From Agarivorans aestuarii (GTDB lineage: Bacteria; Pseudomonadota; Gammaproteobacteria; Enterobacterales; Celerinatantimonadaceae), in assembly GCF_019670125.1 (NCBI RefSeq), contig NZ_AP023033.1, positions 2,407,001-2,471,000 on the forward strand: DNA of 64,000 nt, given 5' to 3'. The translations under genes were made by a program, and so were the position numbers. The notes beneath the pieces are model-generated. The model searched no databases. It had not been told where the DNA came from and was given only the letters and a program-made list of their open reading frames with translations. This document shows, piece after piece, positions 35,764-44,023 of this stretch (the stretch's first letter is position 1; every line of letters starts with the position of its first letter).

Positions 35764-37008
35764 TTAGGCATCAATTTTCTTGAATACCAATGAACCATTA
35801 GTGCCACCAAAACCAAAAGAATTAGACAGAGCGTATTCGATTTTGGTTTCGCGTGCTTTACCTACGACATAATCCAAGTCACAACCTTCACTTGGGTTTT
35901 CCAAGTTAATGGTTGGAGGAGCAATTTGGTCGCGAATAGCCAAGATAGACACAATGGCTTCAACCGCGCCAGCAGCCCCCAATAAGTGACCAGTCATCGA
36001 TTTAGTAGAGCTTACCAATACTTCTTTAGCATGCTCGCCAAATACTGACTTAACAGCTTGAGTCTCGGCTACATCACCGGCTGGTGTTGAAGTACCGTGA
36101 GCATTGATATAATCAATTTCTGAAGCCTCGATGCCTGCATCTTTAATTGCAGCAGCCATAGAGCGAGCAGCGCCATCACCGTCTGCTGGAGGCGATGTCA
36201 TGTGGTAAGCATCACCACTCATACCAAACCCAACTAGTTCGGCGTAAATTTTTGCACCACGTGCTTTAGCCGCTTCGTATTCTTCTAGAACAACAACACC
36301 TGCGCCATCGCCTAATACAAAACCATCACGGTCTTGATCCCAAGGTCGGCTAGCTTTTGTTGGGTCATCGTTACGAGTAGACAAGGCTTTTGCTGCGCCA
36401 AAGCCACCCATACCAAGATGAGTAGAAGCTTTTTCTGCACCGCCAGCTAGCATTACACTAGCATCGCCATAGGCAATCATACGCGCAGCAAGACCAATCG
36501 CGTGAGCACCGGTAGTACAAGCGGTTGTCACTGCGATATTAGGGCCTTTTAGACCTTTCATAATTGAAAGGTGACCTGCAACCATATTGATAATGGTTGA
36601 AGGAACAAAAAACGGACTGATCTTACGAGGTCCATTTTTTAAGTAATTTTCATGATTTTGCTCAATTAAACCAAGGCCACCAATGCCAGATCCAATTGAT
36701 ACCCCAATGCTGTCTGCATTTTCCTCGGTAACTTCAATACCTGCATCATCGAACGCCATTAGGCCTGCTGCAACTCCGTATTGAATAAACGCATCCATTT
36801 TGCGCGCGTCTTTTTTACTCATGAACTCTTCAACGTTGAAGTCTTTAACTAAACCAGCAAAGCGAGTTGGGAAAGATTCTGTATCAAAATGTTCGATAGG
36901 GCCAATGCCACTTTGGCCAGCTTTAAGGGCTTGCCAAGTTAATTCAGCGGTATTACCTACTGGTGATAGTGCACCAATACCAGTAACAACGACTCTACGC
37001 TTAGTCAC
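35764..37008 (-). CDS. fabF: 3-oxoacyl-ACP synthase II
   Basis: A KASII condensing enzyme of 414 residues (E. coli 413). The Cys nucleophile is in [12 protein letters not shown], with His residues in [12 protein letters not shown] and [12 protein letters not shown] place the start at GTG 37008, giving [10 protein letters not shown], because it follows GGAGG at seven bases; the longer frame from 37053 adds 15 unconserved residues. It elongates acyl-ACP and sets unsaturated fatty-acid content in response to temperature. Confidence 0.95.
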   Translation of the reverse strand: MTKRRVVVTGIGALSPVGNTAELTWQALKAGQSGIGPIEHFDTESFPTRFAGLVKDFNVEEFMSKKDARKMDAFIQYGVAAGLMAFDDAGIEVTEENADSIGVSIGSGIGGLGLIEQNHENYLKNGPRKISPFFVPSTIINMVAGHLSIMKGLKGPNIAVTTACTTGAHAIGLAARMIAYGDASVMLAGGAEKASTHLGMGGFGAAKALSTRNDDPTKASRPWDQDRDGFVLGDGAGVVVLEEYEAAKARGAKIYAELVGFGMSGDAYHMTSPPADGDGAARSMAAAIKDAGIEASEIDYINAHGTSTPAGDVAETQAVKSVFGEHAKEVLVSSTKSMTGHLLGAAGAVEAIVSILAIRDQIAPPTINLENPSEGCDLDYVVGKARETKIEYALSNSFGFGGTNGSLVFKKIDA

Positions 37009-37051
37009 TGAAATGCCTCCAAGGGGGGATTTACTTATCTTAGGGGGATGC

Positions 37052-37082
37052 AAAATGGGCGACTGATGCCGCCCACTTTTTT
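37052..37082 (-). terminator. Weak terminator-like hairpin between acpP and fabF
   Basis: On the minus strand GTGGGCG and CGCCCAT pair around an 8-nt loop, flanked by A-run and TTTT. It could partly end the abundant acpP mRNA before fabF. Confidence 0.45.
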
Positions 37083-37083
37083 A

Positions 37084-37320
37084 TTAATCTTGATTATTTA
37101 GAACGTAATCAATTGCAGCTTGAACAGTTGTGATCTTTTCAGCTTCTTCATCAGGAATTTCAGTATCGAATTCTTCTTCTAAAGCCATAACCAATTCAAC
37201 AGTATCCAAAGAGTCAGCGCCTAAATCGTCAACGAATGAAGCTTCGTTTTTAACTTCGTCTTCGCTTACACCTAGTTGCTCGATGATGATTTTTTTAACA
37301 CGTTCTTCAATTGCACTCAT
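37084..37320 (-). CDS. acpP: Acyl carrier protein
   Basis: A 78-residue acidic helical protein. The phosphopantetheine-carrying Ser lies in [19 protein letters not shown], essentially identical to E. coli ACP. It carries growing acyl chains to the Fab enzymes encoded next to it. It is separated from fabG by 165 bp, which likely holds its own strong promoter. Confidence 0.97.
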   Translation of the reverse strand: MSAIEERVKKIIIEQLGVSEDEVKNEASFVDDLGADSLDTVELVMALEEEFDTEIPDEEAEKITTVQAAIDYVLNNQD

Positions 37321-37485
37321 GACAATATTTTTCCTTAGTAAATACGCTTCTGCGTTGTTGCGATAGTGTATTCAAACCGAATTACTTTGCAAGTCTAACC
37401 GTAGTGGTCTAACCACGTTTTTCGTAGTTATTTTTATAAAAAACTTGCGATCTATCAATTTTTTGCACATTTTTTAAGCCACTGC

Positions 37486-38220
37486 TTAAACCATGTACAT
37501 CCCGCCATTAACGTGAATAGTTTCACCAGTAATATAGGCAGCATCGTCGCTTGCTAAAAAAGCAACCGTTTTGGCGATTTCTTCAGCATCACCTAAACGC
37601 GCCATAGGCACCTGCGACAAGATAGCACCACGTTGATTCTCGTCAAGTGCTCTGGTCATATCTGTTTCAATAAAACCTGGAGCAATTGCATTTACTGTGA
37701 TCCCACGAGAAGCCACTTCGCGCGCTAACGAGCGAGTGAAACCCAATACACCGGCTTTAGCTGCTGAATAGTTAGCTTGGCCAGCGTTACCCATGGTGCC
37801 AACAACTGAACCAATGCTAATGATACGGCCATTGCGTTTTTTCATCATTGCACGTAACACCGCCTTACTTAGACGGAAAATAGAAGTTAAGTTGGTAGAA
37901 ATAATATCTTCCCACTCATCATCTTTCATACGCATTAATAAGTTGTCGCGGGTAATACCAGCATTGTTCACTAGAATATCGATATCGCCATATTTTGCTT
38001 TGATATCAGCAAATAGTTGGGCAATAGAGTCGCTTGATGTTACGTCTAAGGCTAAACCAGTGCCATTCTCGCCTAGGTAGGCAGCAATTGCTTCGGCACC
38101 TTTCTCTGAAGTAGCAGTTCCTATAACTGTTGCGCCACGAGCAACCAGCGTTTCAGCGGTTGCTCGACCAATACCACGGCTTGCGCCAGTTACTAAGGCA
38201 ACTTTACCTTGTAGAGACAT
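37486..38220 (-). CDS. fabG: 3-oxoacyl-ACP reductase
   Basis: A 244-residue short-chain dehydrogenase, the same length as E. coli FabG. It has the NADP loop TGASRGIGRA (about residues 12-21), catalytic Ser138-type GSVVGTMG, and YSAAKAG with Tyr151 and Lys155. It reduces 3-oxoacyl-ACP with NADPH. It lies 13 bp after fabD in the fabH-fabD-fabG-acpP-fabF order. Confidence 0.96.
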   Translation of the reverse strand: MSLQGKVALVTGASRGIGRATAETLVARGATVIGTATSEKGAEAIAAYLGENGTGLALDVTSSDSIAQLFADIKAKYGDIDILVNNAGITRDNLLMRMKDDEWEDIISTNLTSIFRLSKAVLRAMMKKRNGRIISIGSVVGTMGNAGQANYSAAKAGVLGFTRSLAREVASRGITVNAIAPGFIETDMTRALDENQRGAILSQVPMARLGDAEEIAKTVAFLASDDAAYITGETIHVNGGMYMV

Positions 38221-38233
38221 TGAATATTCCTCG

Positions 38234-39166
38234 TTACTTATTATCTAAAGCAGTTTTTATAGAAGTTACATCATTAATTGCTGCAGCAACTAATGGCTTG
38301 TGGATCCGTTTAACCAAACCACTAAGGACTTTTCCTGGGCCACACTCGTAAACAGTTTCAATTCCACGCGCAGCCATTGCTTCTACAGTTTCGGTCCAGC
38401 GAACTGGGCTGTATAGTTGTTTGATCAGCGCTAGCTTTATTGCTTTTGCGTCTCGCTCTATCGCCACATCTACGTTATTAATCACGTCAAATTTTGGCTC
38501 AGAGAATGAAATCCCTTCAATATATCCAGCTAACTCATCTGCAGCGGGTTGCATTAGTGCACAATGCGATGGCACGCTTACAGGTAGCGGTAATGCTCGC
38601 TTAGCGCCAGCTTCCTTACATAATACATTGGCACGATCTACCGCTTCTTTATGCCCAGCAATAACCACTTGGCCAGGAGAATTGAAGTTAACCGCAGTGA
38701 CCACTTGGTCCTCAGCGGCTTTCTCACAGGCGTCAATAATCTCTTGATTGCCTAAACCAATGATGGCAGACATGGCACCAACGCCAGCAGGTACAGCTTT
38801 TTGCATCAACTGGCCTCGATATTCAACTAGTTTAAGGGCGTCAGTAAAGTCTAGTACACCGGCACAAGCTAGCGCAGAATACTCACCTAAGCTATGGCCA
38901 GCTAAAACCGCCGGTTTAGTGCCACCTAGCTCGTTCCATAAACGCCATAAGGCGACAGAAGCGGTTAGCAAAGCTGGTTGAGTACGACTGGTGTCGTTTA
39001 AATCTTCTGCAGGGCCATTGGCGATTAATCCTGCTAAATCATAACCAAGCACGTCTGATGCTTGTTTAAAGGTATCAGCAACTACCGGATACTCACTAAT
39101 AAGCTCGGCTAACATGCCAACGCTTTGTGAGCCTTGTCCTGGAAATACAAATGCTAATTTACTCAT
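38234..39166 (-). CDS. fabD: Malonyl-CoA-ACP transacylase
   Basis: A 310-residue FabD. The N terminus FVFPGQGSQ is diagnostic, the active Ser lies in AGHSLGEYSALACAG, and the His lies in VPSHCALM. The frame opens with two consecutive ATG codons. I take the second (39166), seven bases after AGGAT, to match the E. coli N terminus; the first is equally possible. It supplies malonyl-ACP for chain elongation. Confidence 0.95.
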   Translation of the reverse strand: MSKLAFVFPGQGSQSVGMLAELISEYPVVADTFKQASDVLGYDLAGLIANGPAEDLNDTSRTQPALLTASVALWRLWNELGGTKPAVLAGHSLGEYSALACAGVLDFTDALKLVEYRGQLMQKAVPAGVGAMSAIIGLGNQEIIDACEKAAEDQVVTAVNFNSPGQVVIAGHKEAVDRANVLCKEAGAKRALPLPVSVPSHCALMQPAADELAGYIEGISFSEPKFDVINNVDVAIERDAKAIKLALIKQLYSPVRWTETVEAMAARGIETVYECGPGKVLSGLVKRIHKPLVAAAINDVTSIKTALDNK

Positions 39167-39181
39167 CATCTATCCTAATAA

Positions 39182-40141
39182 TTAAAATCTAACTAGGGCA
39201 CTGCCCCACGCAAAACCACCACCAAAGGCTTCTAGTAATACTAGCTGGCCTCGTTGAATACGCCCGTCGGTTACTGCTTCATCTAAAGCAATGGGTACGG
39301 AGGCCGCTGATGTATTGCCATGTCTATCTAAAGTAAGCACCACTTTATCTAATGGCATAGCAAGTTTTTTGGCGGTAGCTTTAATAATTCTGAAATTGGC
39401 CTGATGTGGCACCAACCAATCTAATTCGGCTTTTTCTATGCCGTTGGCAGCAAGCGTTTCTGTCACAATCTCGCTTAAGCGAGTTACCGCGACTTTGAAG
39501 ACTTCGTTGCCACTCATTGTCATGTACGACTCCATTTCGGTGCCGGACATACCACGTTGCGGATGTGGAAGTTTTAGCAAATCGCCGTAACGGCCATCTG
39601 CATGAATATGCGTAGACAATAGCCCTGGCTCTTCACTTGCGCCAAGTAACACTGCTCCGGCACCATCTCCAAATAAAATAATGGTAGAACGGTCGTCGGG
39701 ATTACACATGTGCGACAACTTGTCGGCACCAATAACTAGTGCTTTTTTCACCAAACCACTTTTTATGTACTGGTCGGCAACACTTAAGGCATAAGTAAAT
39801 CCTGCACATGCAGCAGCAATATCAAAAGCGGGTACACCTGGTAGCTCTAGCTTTGCTTGAACTTCACAAGCTGCTGCGGGAAATGCGTTCTCGCTTGAGG
39901 TAGTGGCAAGAATAATAAGTCCGATGTCTTTCTTATCTATATCGGCTCTTTCAATGGCTAATTCTGCTGCGAATGCGCCCATATCGGCAACTGACTCATT
40001 ATTACCAGCAATTCGGCGTTCTTTAATACCGGTGCGGTCAGTAATCCATTGATCACTGGTTTCTACCATTTGCTCAAGATCTGAGTTAGTTCTTACATTC
40101 GTTGGCAGATAACTACCTGTAGATAATATTTTTGAGTACAT
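39182..40141 (-). CDS. fabH: 3-oxoacyl-ACP synthase III
   Basis: A 319-residue KASIII (E. coli 317). Cys nucleophile in [10 protein letters not shown], His in VPHQANFRI and Asn in [13 protein letters not shown] at 40141 gives [13 protein letters not shown] as in E. coli; the in-frame TTG 21 bp upstream overlaps plsX. It condenses acetyl-CoA with malonyl-ACP to start fatty-acid synthesis. plsX ends 7 bp before it. Confidence 0.95.
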   Translation of the reverse strand: MYSKILSTGSYLPTNVRTNSDLEQMVETSDQWITDRTGIKERRIAGNNESVADMGAFAAELAIERADIDKKDIGLIILATTSSENAFPAAACEVQAKLELPGVPAFDIAAACAGFTYALSVADQYIKSGLVKKALVIGADKLSHMCNPDDRSTIILFGDGAGAVLLGASEEPGLLSTHIHADGRYGDLLKLPHPQRGMSGTEMESYMTMSGNEVFKVAVTRLSEIVTETLAANGIEKAELDWLVPHQANFRIIKATAKKLAMPLDKVVLTLDRHGNTSAASVPIALDEAVTDGRIQRGQLVLLEAFGGGFAWGSALVRF

Positions 40142-40148
40142 AAAAGAC

Positions 40149-41174
40149 TTAATGCTTATCAATTAATAAAGATTCAAGTTTGTCGGTTATACGGCTTGGA
40201 ACTTGCTGTTGTATTTCGGCGACGGCTTGGTGAATAGCTTGCAAAAATGCCTTTTCATCGGCATGCCCATGACTCTTAATTACAATGCCGCGCAATCCTA
40301 ACAGACTCGCTCCATTATACTGGTCGGGGTTCAGCTGTTTTAATTGAGATTTTAAGCTCGGTAAAAACAACTTGAGTATAAACCTCGCAAACCAGTTTAC
40401 ATCAAATTGTTTCTTTAATTTAGCCAGTATTAGTTGGGAAACACCTTCAGCTGTTTTAAGCGCAATATTGCCCACAAAACCATCACAAACGATTACGTCT
40501 GCTTTACCACTAAATATTTGATTCCCCTCAACAAAGCCAATGTAATTAATCGCGCTTGAGTTTTCAAGAAGTTGCGCGGTTTGTTTTACAACGTCATTGC
40601 CCTTAATTTGCTCTTCACCAATATTTAACAAAGCGACTCGTGGTTTAGGGAGGCCCCAAACACTTTCCGCTAATGATGCTCCCATTACGGCAAATTGCAT
40701 TAATACTTCTGAATCACAACTTGAGTTAGCGCCTAAATCTAATAACAGGCTGCCTTGGCCGTTCTCTTCTGGTAGATGAGTCACTAAGGCTGGTCGCTCT
40801 ATACCAGGTAACAATTTAAGGACTACTTTGGCCATTGCCATTAACGCACCTGTATTACCAGCGCTAACGCAGGCATCAGCTTGCTGTTGATGAACTAAAT
40901 CAAGGGCTAAGCGCATTGAAGATTGGCGTCTAGAACGCAATGCAGTAATAGGTTTATCGTTAGCGGAAACAACTTGGCTGGAATGAACAAACTCTAAGCG
41001 AGGGTGCTGAGATATTTGCTGCTCTATTAACAGGGAGTTAATAAAGTGCTTGTCGCCTATTAAGGTAACATGCAAATGAGGGTAATAGTTAAGTGCCTGC
41101 GCAACGGCAGGCACTGTAACATGGGGGCCAACATCGCCCCCCATTGCATCAACTGCAATAGTAAGTTTTTGCAA
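40149..41174 (-). CDS. plsX: Phosphate acyltransferase
   Basis: A 341-residue PlsX. The N terminus has [12 protein letters not shown], and [12 protein letters not shown] and [15 protein letters not shown] are conserved. It makes acyl-phosphate from acyl-ACP for phospholipid synthesis, linking the fab genes downstream to membrane lipid assembly. It lies 11 bp after rpmF, as in many proteobacteria. Confidence 0.95.
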   Translation of the reverse strand: MQKLTIAVDAMGGDVGPHVTVPAVAQALNYYPHLHVTLIGDKHFINSLLIEQQISQHPRLEFVHSSQVVSANDKPITALRSRRQSSMRLALDLVHQQQADACVSAGNTGALMAMAKVVLKLLPGIERPALVTHLPEENGQGSLLLDLGANSSCDSEVLMQFAVMGASLAESVWGLPKPRVALLNIGEEQIKGNDVVKQTAQLLENSSAINYIGFVEGNQIFSGKADVIVCDGFVGNIALKTAEGVSQLILAKLKKQFDVNWFARFILKLFLPSLKSQLKQLNPDQYNGASLLGLRGIVIKSHGHADEKAFLQAIHQAVAEIQQQVPSRITDKLESLLIDKH

Positions 41175-41185
41175 AATGCAAAAAT

Positions 41186-41359
41186 TTACTTGTTGATTAC
41201 CTTGTTACCGCGGTAGTAACCGTCAGCAGTAACATGGTGACGACGGTGAAGCTCACCTGAAGTAGCGTCAGTTGTTAATGCAACATTGTTTTCGATCGCA
41301 TCGTGTGAACGACGCATGCCACGTCTTGAACGTGTAACTTTACTTTTCTGAACAGCCAT
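41186..41359 (-). CDS. rpmF: 50S ribosomal protein L32
   Basis: A basic 57-residue protein starting [20 protein letters not shown] and ending GNKVINK, a close match to E. coli L32. GGAG lies upstream of its ATG. It is part of the large ribosomal subunit and is cotranscribed with yceD upstream and plsX downstream. Confidence 0.96.
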   Translation of the reverse strand: MAVQKSKVTRSRRGMRRSHDAIENNVALTTDATSGELHRRHHVTADGYYRGNKVINK

Positions 41360-41371
41360 TGACCCAGTCTC

Positions 41372-41902
41372 CTAGTCTTTCTTTTTTAAACTTTGTAACA
41401 CTGCAAACGGATTTGGTTTAGATTCTTCCTCTACAACGTCAATTTCACCAAATACTTGTTCGTTTTGCTGTACCTTGCAATCCTCTATCGGATGTTTAGG
41501 AATGATTGGCAACGCTAATAACAACTCGTCTTCAATCAATTCAGCCACTAAAAAGTAGTTGTCTTCATTTAATTGTAGTGGTTCGTAATCTTCTGGTAAC
41601 TCTTCCACTTGCGATTCATCGCAGACTGGCGAGTAAGTAAACTCAACGTCAATAGCGTAACTAAAAGTTTCACTACAACGTTGGCACTCTAACTCAACCT
41701 CAGCTAACGCTTTGCCTTGAACGACAACCAAACCTTGCGGATCAGTTCCAAAGCGCAACCAGACGTCTACATCACTATTCACTTTCAAGGTTGCATCGCT
41801 AAAACGAGGCAATCGTTTGATTTCGAGGAAGCCCTCATAATCTAACTTTCGCTTAGCCGTCTTAAACGGGTCAATCTCTACTGGTAATTTCACTTTTTGC
41901 AT
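41372..41902 (-). CDS. yceD: YceD/DUF177-family rRNA-associated protein
   Basis: A 176-residue protein with the family Cys pair in ECQRCSETF (about residue 75) and an acidic C-terminal half. YceD is required for normal 23S rRNA levels in several bacteria and plants. It is the first gene of the yceD-rpmF-plsX-fab operon and is divergent from yceF, a widely conserved arrangement. Confidence 0.92.
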   Translation of the reverse strand: MQKVKLPVEIDPFKTAKRKLDYEGFLEIKRLPRFSDATLKVNSDVDVWLRFGTDPQGLVVVQGKALAEVELECQRCSETFSYAIDVEFTYSPVCDESQVEELPEDYEPLQLNEDNYFLVAELIEDELLLALPIIPKHPIEDCKVQQNEQVFGEIDVVEEESKPNPFAVLQSLKKKD

Positions 41903-42032
41903 AAGGCGCGCATAATATAGTTACACTCAGTGATAGTCAAAACAATTTGTGCTTTTTTCCTGCCTTTAAAGCATCGCTATCGCTAAAGATTGCGTTTAAA
42001 ATCAGCAGACTGTTAATTTTGGTTAAAAAACG

Positions 42033-42617
42033 ATGGATAATCGATTAATTCTTGCCTCAAGCTCTGCTTACAGAAAACAACTCTTACAAAAAGTTTGCCC
42101 TACATTTGATTGCTTCAATCCTGATATCGATGAATCGCCGAAGCATGGCGAAACACCTGAGCAATTAGTTTTACGTTTAGCTGAGCAAAAAGCACTTGCT
42201 GGGCAAACACTCTTTCCCAAGCATCTGATTATAGGCTCTGATCAAGTTTGCTGCATTAATGGTGAAATAGTAGGTAAACCTGGCAACCATCAAAAGGCGG
42301 TCGAACAATTAAAAGCAGCCAGTGGCCAAGTTATCACTTTTTATACTGGCTTAGCACTCTATAATAGCGATGCTCAGCAAATGCAAAGCCTAGCGGATAC
42401 CTTTGAAGTAGGCTTTAGAGAACTCTCCGACAGCCTCATAGAGCATTACTTAAACGTAGAGCAACCCTATAACTGTGCCGGAAGCTTTAAAAGTGAAGGA
42501 GCTGGAATCGTGTTATTCAAGCATTTAAGAGGAGACGACCCGAATACGTTAATTGGCCTTCCTTTAATCAAGCTTTGTAGTTTATTAGAAAGCCAAGGTT
42601 TTAGATTACTAGCTTAG
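42033..42617 (+). CDS. yceF: Maf-family nucleotide pyrophosphatase (7-methyl-GTP type, YceF)
   Basis: A 194-residue Maf protein. Maf motif LASSSAYRKQLL at the N terminus, then IGSDQVC with the general-base Asp. Position opposite yceD-rpmF places it with YceF, which hydrolyses m7GTP, rather than with YhdE. It likely cleans modified nucleotides from the pool. The gene ends at a long hairpin shared with rluC. Confidence 0.9.
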   Translation: MDNRLILASSSAYRKQLLQKVCPTFDCFNPDIDESPKHGETPEQLVLRLAEQKALAGQTLFPKHLIIGSDQVCCINGEIVGKPGNHQKAVEQLKAASGQVITFYTGLALYNSDAQQMQSLADTFEVGFRELSDSLIEHYLNVEQPYNCAGSFKSEGAGIVLFKHLRGDDPNTLIGLPLIKLCSLLESQGFRLLA

Positions 42618-42620
42618 TGA

Positions 42621-42651
42621 AAGGATAAAGGAGATAAGCTCCTTTATCCTT
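42621..42651. terminator. 13-bp perfect hairpin between convergent yceF and rluC
   Basis: AAGGATAAAGGAG and CTCCTTTATCCTT are exactly complementary around ATAAG. No long T-run follows, but its site between convergent stops suggests a bidirectional transcription end. Confidence 0.6.
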
Positions 42652-42659
42652 AAATCCCA

Positions 42660-43610
42660 CTACAAAGGATCAAGCTGATCACAAAAGCGCTTTAGGCTTG
42701 GCTCTAAGGCCGCGGTTAAATGCATTTCTTTTTGGGTAGCTGGGTGCTCAAAGCGAATTTGCCAGGCGTGCAAAAACAAACGATTTAGCCCTTTAGCCTC
42801 TGTCGCGGCGAGCAAAGCCTTATCAGTATACTTATCGTCTCCGGCAATGCTATGCCCTTCATATAAGCTGTGCACTCGTATTTGATGCGTTCTGCCAGTC
42901 ACCGGGCTTGCTTTCATGAGAGTCATATCGGTAAACCTGCGTTCAATACGATAGCGAGTAAGCGAAGGCTTTCCTTCCGCTTGATCAACAATAACAATTC
43001 GCTCACCCGATGCCACTGCGTTTTTACGTAATGGAGCATCTACTGTTCTTACTGACTTTGGCCACTGACCATGCACTAAGGTGAGATAGTCTTTTTGAAC
43101 AACCTTCTCTCTTAACTGGCGGTGCATCTCGCGAAGGGCGCTACGTTTTTTGGCAATGACTAGTAAACCAGAAGTATCACGGTCTATTCGATGAACCAGC
43201 TCTAAATAGCGACAATCTTGGCGCAATGAGCGTAAAGCTTCGATAACCCCGAAGCTTAAACCACTGCCACCATGTACAGCCATTCCAGAAGGCTTATTAA
43301 GTACCAGTAAACTGTCATCTTCATAAACAATTTGTTGTTCAAGCTGAACAACCTGATTGAGCTTGTTAGATGGTAGGCCTGTTTCCTCAGAAACACGGAT
43401 AGGCGGAATTCTGACAATATCTTCTGCCACTATCTTATATTCGGGTTTAACGCGTTTTTTGTTAACCCGAACCTCCCCTTTGCGCAAAATGCGATAAATA
43501 CGACTTTTAGGTACCCCTTTTAGCCGTTTTAATAGGAAGTTATCTATTCTTTGTCCAGCCTCGTCGTCACTAACCGTGACCATCTGAACTGCTTTATTTT
43601 CGGTATTCAT
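42660..43610 (-). CDS. rluC: 23S rRNA pseudouridine synthase (positions 955/2504/2580)
   Basis: A 316-residue RluC. An N-terminal S4 RNA-binding domain (about residues 15-80) precedes the pseudouridine synthase fold with catalytic Asp143 in VHRIDRDTSG. A location divergent from rne is typical for rluC and favours it over RluD. It isomerises three uridines in 23S rRNA. Confidence 0.93.
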   Translation of the reverse strand: MNTENKAVQMVTVSDDEAGQRIDNFLLKRLKGVPKSRIYRILRKGEVRVNKKRVKPEYKIVAEDIVRIPPIRVSEETGLPSNKLNQVVQLEQQIVYEDDSLLVLNKPSGMAVHGGSGLSFGVIEALRSLRQDCRYLELVHRIDRDTSGLLVIAKKRSALREMHRQLREKVVQKDYLTLVHGQWPKSVRTVDAPLRKNAVASGERIVIVDQAEGKPSLTRYRIERRFTDMTLMKASPVTGRTHQIRVHSLYEGHSIAGDDKYTDKALLAATEAKGLNRLFLHAWQIRFEHPATQKEMHLTAALEPSLKRFCDQLDPL

Positions 43611-44023
43611 AGCAAAAATTGTAACATGCTCATAAATAATTTGATGGAAAAATATAGCTTTGCTATATTTGTAAGGCTTAAAGTGCCCGTTTTTAAAGGT
43701 TTTCCTTATTTGGCACCGTATTCGAAGCGCATTATTTTGTAAATAATGACGCTGTCGAAACTAAGAATTTTCATAGCAACCTGATAGGCAATCACAATTA
43801 TTTGCCTTAAATCAAAGCTATATAGAATAGATTGTAAAGTTCGGCAAGCTAAGCTTGCGGGACTCATATTTATAAAAGCGCCAAAATGCGCCCTAAGGAC
43901 TAGAGAAGCTAACCGGGAGGTTACCTATACGCTCTTACATTAAACACAGGGTCTGGCCATTTAAGGCAGGTTAATTGCTGTCCATGAGGTTGTTTTAATC
44001 AAACAAACCCCAAGGCAACATAA
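43611..44023 (+). promoter_or_regulatory. rluC-rne intergenic region with likely autoregulatory rne 5' leader
   Basis: A 413-bp region without a supportable gene. The rne-proximal 180 bp contains short hairpins: GCAAGC-TAA-GCTTGC (43844-43858) and TAACC-GGGA-GGTTA (43910-43923). In E. coli a structured rne 5' UTR of about 360 nt lets RNase E cut its own mRNA and limit its level. Position, length and hairpins fit the same device, but I could not compare it with the rne5 covariance model. Confidence 0.5.
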
